This document shows, piece by piece, positions 27,168-35,792 of a stretch of DNA of 64,000 nucleotides. Location of the stretch: assembly GCA_023512835.1 (NCBI GenBank), contig CM042084.1, positions 51,672,531-51,736,530 on the forward strand. Direction: 5' to 3'. Numbering within the stretch: position 1 is the first letter of the stretch; every line of letters starts with the position of its first letter. This DNA comes from Taxillus chinensis. Lineage: Eukaryota > Streptophyta > Magnoliopsida > Santalales > Loranthaceae. A program made the translations under genes and the position numbers. The notes under the pieces are model-generated. The model worked only from the letters and a program-made list of their open reading frames with translations, had not been told where the DNA came from and did no database searches.

Positions 27168-28860
27168 TTTCTACTTTACAATTACAACAGTATTTCTTTA
27201 GAACTTGCATTGCACTTATAATGCACATTTGACACCAACTGTTTCTCATGTTGATCATTTGTACTTGTGTCATGCATTTTGTTTCTGATAATTTTCTCAT
27301 ATGTTCATATTGGGAGGATGCTTGCGTTTCCCGACTGAAGCCATTAAAGCCAACATAATTAAAACATATATGAATAACCTCTTTAGGATTTCATGATTTT
27401 AATCTCCACTTCTCACCACATGACGAATGCTGTTTCATATTGATTGCTCTATTAACTTGTATGGTTGAAGAAATGAAATGGGTTAGCTCGGAATGCTCGC
27501 TGGTTGTACTCACACTCGCAGTCTGATTAGCTCCTGAAGTGTAGTTTCCTAATGGGTAGACAGTGTTGTTTCATGATCTAAATTCTTTAACAGGTAAAGA
27601 CCATCGAGAGGATCGCATGATCTACGGGGGAGAAAATGCTTTATTTATTATCCAAGAAATACCCCCCGTATATGTCTCATGACCTCTTTCCTGGCTGTCT
27701 ATCTGAGGGGGAGTCTATCACTGAGAGGATCACATGATCTAAGGGGGAGCAATAGATTACCTTTGTAATAATCCCCTAATATGTCTCGAATGCTCTTTCC
27801 CATAAACTTTCACTTCCGGATCTAACTGGACATGCATTGTTGAATCAGAATTGTGGCATGCAAGGATGTTTTTCTTCCTTCAACCGTGCATTTTAATCGG
27901 ATAATCATTTGCTTGCTTTTGACATGTGTTCATTTCTCCAGTTTCACTCATGAATCCTAATTTGGAAAAATCATATGATTTTTAATTAATCTTAGCTACG
28001 TCGTTTAGCAAGAAGGTTTCGCTATGTTGATCAATTTGAACTTATGTGTTTATTCTCTGACATATGCCTTGATTCAGTAACAATGATCATTCTTCTGTCT
28101 GTATGTGTCTATTACATTCATTTTCAACGCATTAAGTTCTGTTACTTATTAATTCGGATTATGTTGCTCTTCAATTGACTATTTGTTCATATCCGTACTA
28201 ATTTCTTCTTGTATAGCTTCATGTTCTTTTAGTTTATTTTCATGAAGCTACAGGTTCAAATTCTCTTTGCACCTTTATCGATATATCTTGTCTATAGTCT
28301 CGGATTTGAAGTGTTGTGGTACTTCTCCTCTCTTCGACTTCACGATAGCAAAGGAATCTACTTCTCTCTTACCGCACTCTGTTTCTTCGGACACGGTTTA
28401 CCTTCCATTCGGATGATCTTATCTCAAATATCGTTTACTCCGAATGGTCGTCGGTTCATTCCTCCGGACTCTTGGAACTCTCAAATAGCGATAATCCATG
28501 TCTTATTATATAGCACGTGCTTTTGAGGAAGAGTAATGATGGTTCATTAAATGTATGTCTCGGGATGCACACACTTCTCAAAGAAGGCAAACAGTTGTTA
28601 TCATTCGCCAGTCATATCGTCTCCATATCATCTCTATATCCAGAGGCGTGCCGCTATCAAGACTAATGACATCAACCTGTCAAGTGGTTCACTGTTCCAC
28701 TCGCTTAATCCCAAGACCCGCTGACATTCACGATCTCGGTCTTATATATCCTGGACCTTCCTGCGCAGCGCAAGTTTTAAATTTTCCAAATCCCTAAAAC
28801 CCTTGTCGCTCCTTCAATCCCCAAGACCTCACCTCCTTCTCCTCTCAATCTTTCCCTTCA
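27168..28860 (+). other. Copia post-pol non-coding region with polypurine tracts
   Basis: Three purine tracts occur at 27626-27637, 27705-27713 and 27741-27750 (GGGGGAG core), each beside a GAGAGGATC-type phrase, suggesting local duplication. Multiple polypurine tracts after pol are a known trait of SIRE-type elements. The region 28242-28530 has a weak ORF that I do not recognise. No other gene is supported. Confidence 0.5.
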
Positions 28861-30100
28861 ATGGCACCCAAAACTTCTCTTTCCGGCGTTAACCCCGGCC
28901 ATCTGGTTGATTGGCACGCTGTCTCCGATCCTCCGGCATGGTTTCTGGAACTTCGCCCACTCCTGGAAGCCTCTCACATCCTGTTGATCTCCTTATTGAA
29001 GACATTGTTGAGTTCTACCAACGGATCCGCTGCACCACCGACTCCATTATCTCCTATGTCCACGGTGAATCCATCTTGATCACCCCTGACGTCCTTCGCA
29101 CCGCTCTCAATCTACCTCCCGGTGATCCTCAGTGCTCGGATGCTGAGACAATGACTGCTTCGATGGGATGCTCCTATAAAGGTAAGGAGTACAAAATGAA
29201 GTCTTTCCAAGGTCGCTACCGATGTATGGCGACCATACTGAGCCGATGCCTCTTGGCTCGTATAACTGCTCTGGACTCCATCCCGTACGACCTTCTACTG
29301 GCTGTGTACGGAGTCTTTGAGGGTCTCCCAATGGACTAGGGACCATTCTTGTTCCGACTGCTGAAGAACGGCCCAAAGAACCATTCTTTCGGACGGATAC
29401 ACAACGCTGTCTTCCGGCATCTACATCCAGACCATTTTGCCCGATATGATGGTATCCCTTTCCCTCAGGTTTATTATCTTCACCACCTTATGCCTGATGG
29501 GAACATGATGGGCCGCCGTCCCTCTGCTGCTCTCCACCTTCTTCCTACCTCGGAACAACAAGACAGCTCGGTTGGTGACCCCTCCGACAACCGTGCCCCC
29601 AAAGTCACCTCTTCTCACCGGTCCTCCCAGATTCGGTCTGTTGCTGCCCTTTCCATCTCTCGAGCCTCCCAGCACAGCGTTCGTGCTGACCTCTCTAAGG
29701 TTGCGGGACCTTCTCAGCCCAGTTTACCTAAGGCTGTTTCCTCACCTCCCCCTGCTGTGGATGTTGCCACTCCCACCACTTCCACAGTTGCTACCGCGGT
29801 TGATACCGCAGTTGCCACTGCCATCGCTGATGTCCCGGAATCTCTTCCGGAAGCTCCTATGCCTCCCCTACCTCAACCCCAAGACTACCTTGACCATCTC
29901 TCTGCTGACACCTTAACAGACCTATGGTTCCGTTTTAGCCTCGCCTGCCTTGCCTCCGTCCCCGACAACAAAATCAAGGTGTTTTATGCCAAACACACCC
30001 GCACACCGGAGGACATGATCGTCTGGAATCTGGACCATGGCTTTCTTACGCCTGCTCACATTCCGGACGTTCCATTCGCTGTCTCCTCCGGAAAGGCCCA
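28861..30100 (+). pseudogene. Additional ORF of the copia element, 5' part
   Basis: ATG at 28861 (MAPKTSLSG) followed, after a frame change before about 28985, by a long frame containing LLIEDIVEFYQRIRCTTDSI, ITPDVLRTALNLPPGD and KMKSFQGRYRCMATILSR. These resemble the 'putative plant transposon protein' domain carried by plant LTR elements. A TAG at 29337-29339 sits where TGG is likely. The C-terminal part is Ser/Pro/Ala-rich. The frame stops making sense at 30100, where geminivirus-like DNA begins, and host sequence resumes at 35903. Function unknown; an envelope-like or accessory role is speculative. Confidence 0.6.
29991..30100 (+). repeat. 110-bp direct repeat, left copy, flanking the viral insertion
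   Basis: Identical by eye to 35793-35902 over 110 bp. It encodes part of the interrupted copia ORF (TPEDMIVWNLDHGFLTP), so it is host-element DNA duplicated around the insertion. Confidence 0.95.
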
Positions 30101-30111
30101 TGATAAAATTG

Positions 30112-30606
30112 TTGGGTAACAGCAAGCATGAACGTCAGAGTGATAAAATTGTTGTAAAGGGGATCCGTCTTTTGGGGAATGTTGTTCTTGGCCCAACAGC
30201 TCGTAGCGAGGCAGAAACGCATCATGTTGTTTTACTCATCGTGGCTGATGACAAGGTTGGTGATAGCAGTCCGAATGCAGATGATATATTCTCATCCATT
30301 GGGCCAGCTAGTCCTGAAACGTGGACCGTACGAAGGGACATGGATGATCGGTTCCGAATTATTCGAAGGATGAAATTGTCACTAGAAGGCGGTGCAGATG
30401 CCTCACATGCGAAACGCCATATTGAGTTAGTTGATAAGTGGATCGATACAAATATTTGGACAGACTATCGAGATGCGTTATTTGGGCCAGCTGACGGAAT
30501 AGCAAGAGGCGCATTATATTTGGTCTGCTTGTTGTTAATGGGAGTCCATGTCATTATACACTCCGAGTTGAAATTCGTTGTAGAATCGTTATTTATTGTA
30601 ATGTAG
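30112..30606 (+). pseudogene. Geminivirus coat/nuclear-shuttle-type gene, partial copy
   Basis: Lacks the N-terminal third, because the viral repeat begins here inside the gene. The frame is open from the junction almost to the end, through KVGDSSPNADDIFSS and HIELVDKWIDTNIWTDY, and a frame change near 30520 spoils the last residues. The 3' two-thirds match the second copy at 34298-34789 except for small differences at CAG/CTG triplets. Coat and BV1 shuttle proteins share a fold and a Pfam family, so they cannot be separated by eye. The junction carries a 14-bp duplicate (30101-30114) of the viral sequence at about 30141-30154. Confidence 0.8.
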
Positions 30607-30623
30607 GTTGATTGTGTTTTGTA

Positions 30624-31580
30624 ATGGATATGGAGGATTTACATACGGGAATAATTGAAGGTGTAAACTCCAACGATTATGAAGGAATTGAACTTTCGTT
30701 GCCAAATCTGTTTGACAAAGTGCGTATGAAATTTAGTGGTAAAAGCATGAAAATTGACAAGATATTAGTGCGATATTCTGCACTATGCCCGCCTAATGCG
30801 CGGGGATACGTGCGGTTGGAGGTTATAGACAGGCGATTAGATGGTGCAGATGGTTTACAAGCGTATTATGTCATTCCAGTGGATTGTCATTGCGAGTTGA
30901 CATACCACCTGGTAATGGGTATTGCTCGGCAAATGAGAAACAGGTACCATGGATTGTTCGGTATAAGTTAGAAGACTCAAACATTCATCTTTGGTGTGCG
31001 TTATTGCAAGATGCTAGGGTTTTTACGATACGCCTCGGCTGATATGCCAGGGGAACAGGCCCTTCGGGCCCCTTCGGTGAAGATATTGAACAAAAAATAT
31101 GGGCCTCATAATATTTGCGTGTGGCATTGCCAACCATCAAAGCCCGTTCCATATTTGGGCCGTGCGAGATCATTGTCGATGGGCCATTGCGACAGTAGAC
31201 TCGTGACAGGTGGGTTTGGCGAGACATCAATTGATTTGGATCACCGTTTGGGCCCTCGTCTTAGTCTCAATGGGCCTCGAGCGATTGAGGAGCCTTCGGA
31301 CATGTGTTCGGATATTGGGCCCTCGGTTAGTCAAGTGGGCCATAATCGGCCCGTGGATACCGTTACGGGTTCCGCTTCTGTTGTAGTGGTTGAGCCTCGG
31401 GATTTATTGGGCTTTGTCAAGGATGTTGTCGATATCTCGTGTAGTCGGTCACGTCGTGAAGGTATTGGTGACTCGAAATTGGAGACTATAGATAGTTATG
31501 TGTCGGATGGTCAAGTGCAGATAGGAACGGGCGTTGATGTGCAAGTAAATGATGATGGGAACGTTGTTCCAAGGAAGTGA
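30624..31580 (+). pseudogene. Geminivirus BC1-type movement protein, copy 1
   Basis: Starts at ATG 30624 (MDMEDLHTG). Its full length would be about 318 codons, near the usual size for BC1-type movement proteins, which move viral DNA through plasmodesmata. Family resemblance is clearest at MKIDKILVRYS, YVRLEVIDRR and the region around VPWIVRYKLEDSNIH in copy 2. A frame change at about 30903-30910 (CCTGG here, CGG in copy 2) and a second near 30985 interrupt this copy. It alone holds the natural 3' end, with stop at 31578-31580. The gene lies on the same strand as the coat-type gene, unlike bipartite begomoviruses. Confidence 0.8.
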
Positions 31581-31657
31581 ATGTATGTGGATGTGTCTCT
31601 GTAATGTAATACAATGGAATACAGAAAGGCTGTTGTCGTCATTTTTTTTCAACACAA
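31581..31657. other. Viral short intergenic region
   Basis: Seventy-seven bases between the convergent movement and REn genes. It has an AT-rich T-run and abuts an AATAAA-type motif at about 31661, so it probably carried the polyadenylation signals for both transcripts. Confidence 0.5.
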
Positions 31658-32062
31658 TCAATAAACATTAAATTTGACGTCACTAGTTTGTATAACATCA
31701 TTGATATATGGGTCCAATTCAGCTAGTGCAGTTGAAACAGCTCTTATAACATGATTTATGCTAATAACTCCCACATTATCTAAATACTTCATTACATTGA
31801 ATCGTATCCGACCAATAAACGCCGAAGAAGTGGGTGTTAATCTGGTCCAGATCTCGAAGTTGATCCAACATTTGTGAATGCAAAGTGATTTGCGTAGATT
31901 ATGGTTGAAGCGGATCTGGATAGTGATAATGTCATATGGGTCTCCGAAAGGCCTTTGGCGGTGACTGATTACCTTGAAATATAATGGATTCTTTACTAAC
32001 CATATGTATTCGCCGCGATCAGCTTGTTCGGAAGTTATCATATCGCCAGTCCTGTTATCCAT
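31658..32062 (-). CDS. Geminivirus replication enhancer (REn-like), intact frame
   Basis: An uninterrupted 134-codon frame starts at ATG (complement of 32060-32062), the typical REn length. The text MDNRTGDMITSEQADRGEY followed by NPLYFKVISH is characteristic of the family. REn (C3/AC3) binds Rep and host PCNA or RBR proteins and raises viral DNA accumulation. It does not overlap the Rep stop at 32093, and no TrAP frame overlaps it, whereas in begomoviruses the three genes overlap. A 57-bp inverted piece of this gene is reused at 35731-35787. Intact coding does not show that it is expressed. Confidence 0.85.
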   Translation of the reverse strand: MDNRTGDMITSEQADRGEYIWLVKNPLYFKVISHRQRPFGDPYDIITIQIRFNHNLRKSLCIHKCWINFEIWTRLTPTSSAFIGRIRFNVMKYLDNVGVISINHVIRAVSTALAELDPYINDVIQTSDVKFNVY

Positions 32063-32092
32063 GCGTGTAGTATGATATGAGCAAGTCTGTAG

Positions 32093-33190
32093 TCAGGTTG
32101 ATTCGTGTGGATCCTCGGTGTTGGGGTTATAAAGTGCTGATTGGATAAAGACGAACCAAGCATTTTGGACGGTCCAGTCTTTTAAAGATGCATTCTCAGG
32201 CTTCTCTAAGAAGTCTTTGTAGCTGGACCCGTCTCCTGGATTGCAGAGCACGATTGAAGGGATCCCACCTTTGATGTGGACTGGTCGGCCATATTTGCAG
32301 TTGGATTGCCAGTCTTTTTGTGCTCCTATCAGATGTTTCCAATGCTTCAATTTTAAATAAGCGGGTTCGACGTCATCGATGACGTTATATTCGACGTCAT
32401 TTGAGTAACTACGTGGATTAAAATCAAGATGACCACATAGATAGTTATGTGGTCCTAATGATCTAGCCCACGCAGTTTTCCCAGTTCATCTGGGACCTTC
32501 AATAACTACGAGATAATGGGCGATCAATATCTATACGCTTTGAAATCCATTATGAAAATCTGTCGCGCGAAGTATCCATAACAAATTGATCACCCAACCA
32601 TTGTTCTAGATCGTCCGGAATAATAAAAGAATTGTGCTGCCATTTTGGAATAAAAATGGCGGTGTGGCGGAGCAAATATCCTGTCGATGTTAGAAGAAAT
32701 ATTGTGGTATTGCAATAAAAAGGTTCTTGGATCCTTATCTCGAATGATCCGTAATGCCGACTCTTTTGACCCGGTGCTTAAAGCCTCGGCATACACGTCT
32801 TTATTAGATTGATTACCGCCATTTGCAGATCGCCGGTCGGTCCGGAATTCACCATGTTGAATCGTGTCACCATCTTTGTCAAGGTACGCATTGACATCGG
32901 AACTTGACCGTGCACCTTGGATGTGACAATGGAATGAGGTTGATTGGTGTGGAGAGACCAAATCAAAAATCCGTTGATTGTAACACTGAAACTTGCCCTC
33001 AAATTGGATGAGAGCATGTATGTGTGGCTCCCCGTTGTCGTGAAATTCCCTACAAACCTTAATGAATTTCTTATTGACGGGAGTCGGGATATTTTGCAAT
33101 TGGGAGAGTACTTCGTGTTTAGAAAGAGAGCAACGAGGGTACGTGAGGAAGAAATCCGGGCGTTACCCGAAATCGGCCGGCGGATGGCAT
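32093..33190 (-). pseudogene. Geminivirus replication initiator Rep, broken
   Basis: Rep nicks the origin through a HUH endonuclease and unwinds DNA through an SF3 helicase. From the ATG at 33188-33190 to the stop at 32093-32095 the span equals about 366 codons, normal for Rep. Visible motifs: motif I FLTYP (33136-33150), metal-binding motif [11 protein letters not shown] (33001-33027), motif III with catalytic Tyr YLDKDGD (32866-32886), Walker A text ending TGKT and Walker B VIDDV. Breaks: a frame change between the ATG and motif I, another around 32520-32640, and an in-frame TGA inside the Walker A loop (32486-32488). The C-terminal half from 32485 down is open. A 150-codon overlapping frame (32778-33230, no ATG at its start) lies where C4 is found, but its length and start are atypical. 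Confidence 0.9.
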
Positions 33191-33264
33191 GTTTGGTAAA
33201 TAAGGGGTGAACACCGGTCGGAGCACTCAAAAAGTCTCCGGTTGATTTGGTGTTTTGGTATTGA

Positions 33265-33271
33265 ATTTATA
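33265..33271 (-). promoter_or_regulatory. TATA box of the viral Rep promoter
   Basis: Minus-sense TATAAAT about 75 bases upstream of the Rep ATG, between Rep and the origin hairpin, where complementary-sense promoters of geminiviruses lie. Confidence 0.6.
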
Positions 33272-33304
33272 GTAGGAGCCGCTCTCGTACACCACGTGAC
33301 ACGT

Positions 33305-33340
33305 GTAGGTCATCCGGAATAATATTACCGGATGACCTAC
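33305..33340 (+). other. Geminivirus origin stem-loop with nonanucleotide
   Basis: A perfect 13-bp stem (GTAGGTCATCCGG and its complement) encloses a 10-base loop. The invariant nonanucleotide TAATATTAC occupies 33320-33328. Rep of this family nicks between the seventh and eighth bases. No base of the hairpin is damaged. CACGTG motifs just left of it (about 33292-33306) may be Rep-binding iterons, but I cannot demonstrate this. Confidence 0.95.
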
Positions 33341-33352
33341 TCCCTCATCCGA

Positions 33353-33374
33353 TGCAAAACGACGTCGTTTTGCA
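33353..33374. promoter_or_regulatory. Perfect 22-bp palindrome beside the viral origin
   Basis: A perfect palindrome with core AAAACGACGTCGTTTT, 12 bases after the hairpin. It resembles the paired LTR palindromes of the gypsy family (core CAAAACGACGTAGTTTTG). Possibly an ACGT transcription-factor site in the virion-sense promoter. Confidence 0.5.
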
Positions 33375-33420
33375 ATGCCTAGGTAACGTGGGCCCACCAA
33401 TGTAGTGCATCAAGTGGTGC

Positions 33421-33428
33421 GTGGTCCC
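33421..33428 (+). promoter_or_regulatory. Conserved-late-element-like motif GTGGTCCC
   Basis: Exact match to the begomovirus conserved late element, which lies in virion-sense promoters and is linked to TrAP responsiveness. It sits between the origin and the first virion-sense ORF. A GTGGGCCCAC palindrome lies nearby at about 33389-33398. Confidence 0.5.
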
Positions 33429-33662
33429 TATTACTGGCGTATTATGTAAGTTTTCTCGGTGGCGTGTTGTTGAAGCCACGGAGGTCCGCATTACATTAAA
33501 TAATGAAAAAGCGTGCTCGTAGTGGTGGACCAAGATCCGAATTTTAGGGTGGACGGTGCAACTTTGGAATAAGATATAATATCTTAATGATTCCTTTGTC
33601 CGGAAGGAACATGTGGGATGTTGTATTAATGGGCCTCCGTTTGTTGTCCTGGCGAGCCCGTA

Positions 33663-33950
33663 ATGAATTTGGATTGCAGGGGTGTGTGTGAAAAGTTTGC
33701 GAGGCCCGATTTAATTGCGTGGGTAGTTGGTTTTTTTGTGGGCTTACAATTGACTCTCGTGATATATCATGCTGTACTCCTTAGAAAATTATCCAAGTTC
33801 TTACGGGCAGTTTGTGCAGATGTGCGTAGACCGATTTTTGTCGGATCAGTTATACCAGTGGAAGACAGTGGAGACTGTAACTCAGGGTCCAGTAAAGGAT
33901 TTCTGTCGAGTCGAAGGGGAGAAGATAAGGCAACTCCGGTGTCGAAGTAG
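33663..33950 (+). CDS. Viral small membrane-type ORF (V2/V3-like)
   Basis: ATG-started, 95 codons. Residues about 18-40 (LIAWVVGFFVGLQLTLVIYH) form one predicted membrane span followed by basic residues. Small proteins with one hydrophobic segment encoded upstream of the coat gene are known movement proteins in mastreviruses and some other genera; assignment here is by position and topology only. It overlaps the next ORF in another frame. It is intact, and present in one copy only. Confidence 0.5.
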   Translation: MNLDCRGVCEKFARPDLIAWVVGFFVGLQLTLVIYHAVLLRKLSKFLRAVCADVRRPIFVGSVIPVEDSGDCNSGSSKGFLSSRRGEDKATPVSK

Positions 33951-34080
33951 GAAGGTCAGTCGTTCTTCGGATTATCGGGTTAAACGTGTAGCTATTCGTG
34001 AGTTAGAGCAGTTAATTAGGGATGGATGGAATGGGGACCCCATCACGCCTAAGGACGCCTCGATATCAGCCGGCCGGTAG
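33769..34080 (+). CDS. Viral pre-coat ORF (V2-like)
   Basis: ATG-started, 103 codons, hydrophilic and basic (RCRSRKVSRSSDYRVKR), ending 59 bases inside the coat-type gene in a different frame. The length and the overlap with the start of the coat gene are as for V2/pre-coat proteins, which counter silencing or assist movement. I could not match a family by sequence. Confidence 0.5.
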   Translation: MLYSLENYPSSYGQFVQMCVDRFLSDQLYQWKTVETVTQGPVKDFCRVEGEKIRQLRCRSRKVSRSSDYRVKRVAIRELEQLIRDGWNGDPITPKDASISAGR

Positions 34081-34789
34081 ACGGTCACTTCTCAGTGGTA
34101 GTGTTGGCCAAAGGCCACCTTTCCGTAATCGTCGGGCTAGTCGGATAACTGCTCAGACCAAGTATGTGTAGTACGTGCCGCGATGGTATCGAAAACGATC
34201 AAGAGTTGATCGTCGTGGAGTCGAGGTGTTTACACATGATCTAGATAAGATCACTTTTGATGGTAAGGGTGATGTTCGTGTGTTGAACGCTATTAAATTG
34301 GGTAACAGCAAGCATGAACGTCAGAGTGATAAAATTGTTGTAAAGGGGATCCGTCTTTTGGGGAATGTTGTTCTTGGCCCAACAGCTCGTAGCGAGGCAG
34401 AAACGCATCATGTTGTTTTACTCATCGTGGCTGATGACAAGGTTGGTGATAGCGATCCGAATGCGAGATGATATATTCTCATCCATTGGGCCAGCTAGTC
34501 CTGAAACGTGGACCGTACGAAGGGACATGGATGATCGGTTCGAATTATTCGAAGGATGAAATTGTCACTAGAAGGCGGTGCAGATGCCTCACATGCGAAA
34601 CGCCATATTGAGTTAGTTGATAAGTGGATCGATACAAATATTTGGACAGACTATCGAGATGCGTTATTTGGGCCAGCTGACGGAATAGCAAGAGGCGCAT
34701 TATATTTGGTCGCTGCTGTTGTTAATGGGAGTCCATGTCATTATACACTCCGAGTTGAAATTCGTTTTCGTAACTGTTATTTATTGTAA
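34022..34789 (+). pseudogene. Geminivirus coat/nuclear-shuttle-type gene, full-length copy
   Basis: ATG at 34022 opens an arginine-rich N-terminus (RLRTPRYQPAGRRS, RNRRASR), as in nuclear-localising coat and BV1 proteins. It spans about 255 codons, the usual coat length. An in-frame TAG lies at 34169-34171. Frame changes at about 34450-34470 and 34540-34555 fall where copy 1 differs at CAG/CCG-type sites, so they may be technical. The conserved family region runs from IRLLGNVVLGPTARSEA to the C-terminus. A coat protein is more likely than BV1, because no other coat gene is present in the unit. Confidence 0.8.
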
Positions 34790-34811
34790 TGTAGGTTGAT
34801 TGTGTTTTGTA

Positions 34812-35728
34812 ATGGATATGGAGGATTTACATACGGGAATAATTGAAGGTGTAAACTCCAACGATTATGAAGGAATTGAACTTTCGTTGCCAAATCTGTT
34901 TGACAAAGTGCGTATGAAATTTAGTGGTAAAAGCATGAAAATTGACAAGATATTAGTGCGATATTCTGCACTATGCCCGCCTAATGCGCGGGGATACGTG
35001 CGGTTGGAGGTTATAGACAGGCGATTAGATGGTGCAGATGGTTTACAAGCGTATTATGTCATTCCAGTGGATTGTCATTGCGAGTTGACATACCACGGTA
35101 ATGGGTATTGCTCAGCAAATGAGAAACAGGTACCATGGATTGTTCGGTATAAGTTAGAAGACTCAAACATTCATGCTGGTGTGCGTTATTGCAAGATGCT
35201 AGGGTTTTTACGATACGCCTCGGCTGATATGCCAGGGGAACAGGCCCTTCGGGCCCCTTCGGTGAAGATATTGAACAAAAAATATGGGCCTCATAATATT
35301 TGCGTGTGGCATTGCCAACCATCAAAGCCCGTTCCATATTTGGGCCGTGCGAGATCATTGTTGATGGGCCATTGCGACAGTAGACTCGTGACAGGTGGGT
35401 TTGGCGAGACATCAATTGATTTGGATCACCGTTTGGGCCCTCGTCTTAGTCTCAATGGGCCTCGACTGATTGAGGAGCCTTCGGACATGTGTTCGGATAT
35501 TGGGCCCTCGGTTAGTCAAGTGGGCCATAATCGGCCCGTGGATACCGTTACGGGTTCCGCTTCTGTTGTAGTGGTTGAGCCTCGGGATTTATTGGGCTTT
35601 GTCAAGGATGTTGTCGATATCTCGTGTAGTCGGTCACGTCGTGAAGGTATTGGTGACTCGAAATTGGAGACTATAGATAGTTATGTGTCGGATGGTCAAG
35701 TGCAGATAGGAACGGGCGTTGATGTGCA
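34812..35728 (+). pseudogene. Geminivirus BC1-type movement protein, copy 2 (3' truncated)
   Basis: An uninterrupted frame from ATG 34812 (MDMEDLHTG) for about 306 codons. Viral homology then stops and the frame runs on into an inverted REn fragment and host repeat, ending at 35909. The segment VPWIVRYKLEDSNIHAG is intact here but frameshifted in copy 1. The C-terminal 160 residues are Ser/Gly/Pro-rich and less conserved. Confidence 0.85.
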
Positions 35729-35730
35729 GC

Positions 35731-35787
35731 TACATATGGTTAGTAAAGAATCCATTATATTTCAAGGTAATCAGTCACCGCCAAAGG
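35731..35787 (-). repeat. Inverted 57-bp fragment of viral REn at the right junction
   Basis: Exact reverse complement of 31952-32008. Two bases separate it from the movement gene, and five filler bases (GGATA) separate it from the 110-bp host repeat. Confidence 0.95.
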
Positions 35788-35792
35788 GGATA

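Larger units (their letters stand above)
30101..35792 (+). other. Endogenous geminivirus-like element, about 1.36 tandem copies
   Basis: Geminiviruses are single-stranded DNA viruses replicated by rolling circle in the plant nucleus. This block has a coat/shuttle-type gene, a BC1-type movement gene, REn, Rep and an origin hairpin. The segment 30112-31543 repeats at 34298-35728, with an offset of 4185-4186, so the circular unit is about 4.19 kb. The virion strand is plus here: two small ORFs, coat/shuttle gene, movement gene. Rep and REn are on the minus strand, and no TrAP-like frame is visible. Host ORF sequence lies on both sides with a 110-bp duplication, so this is integrated DNA, not contamination. 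Gene content recalls citlodaviruses, but the unit is larger than any I know. Confidence 0.9.

Noticed and set aside
32778..33230. C4 gene overlapping Rep
   Set aside because: The frame lies where C4 would be, but it is 150 codons, does not start with ATG and shows no feature I can recognise. Mentioned under Rep only.
30624..35728. Integration of two separate bipartite begomovirus components
   Set aside because: The same order (coat-type, then movement gene) appears on both sides of the Rep/REn/origin segment with one consistent offset, and the movement gene is on the virion strand. A single circle is the simpler explanation, though not proven.
30101..35792. Contamination by a current geminivirus infection
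   Set aside because: Host-element sequence with a 110-bp duplication borders both sides, the block is a partial tandem with junction fillers, and several genes are broken.
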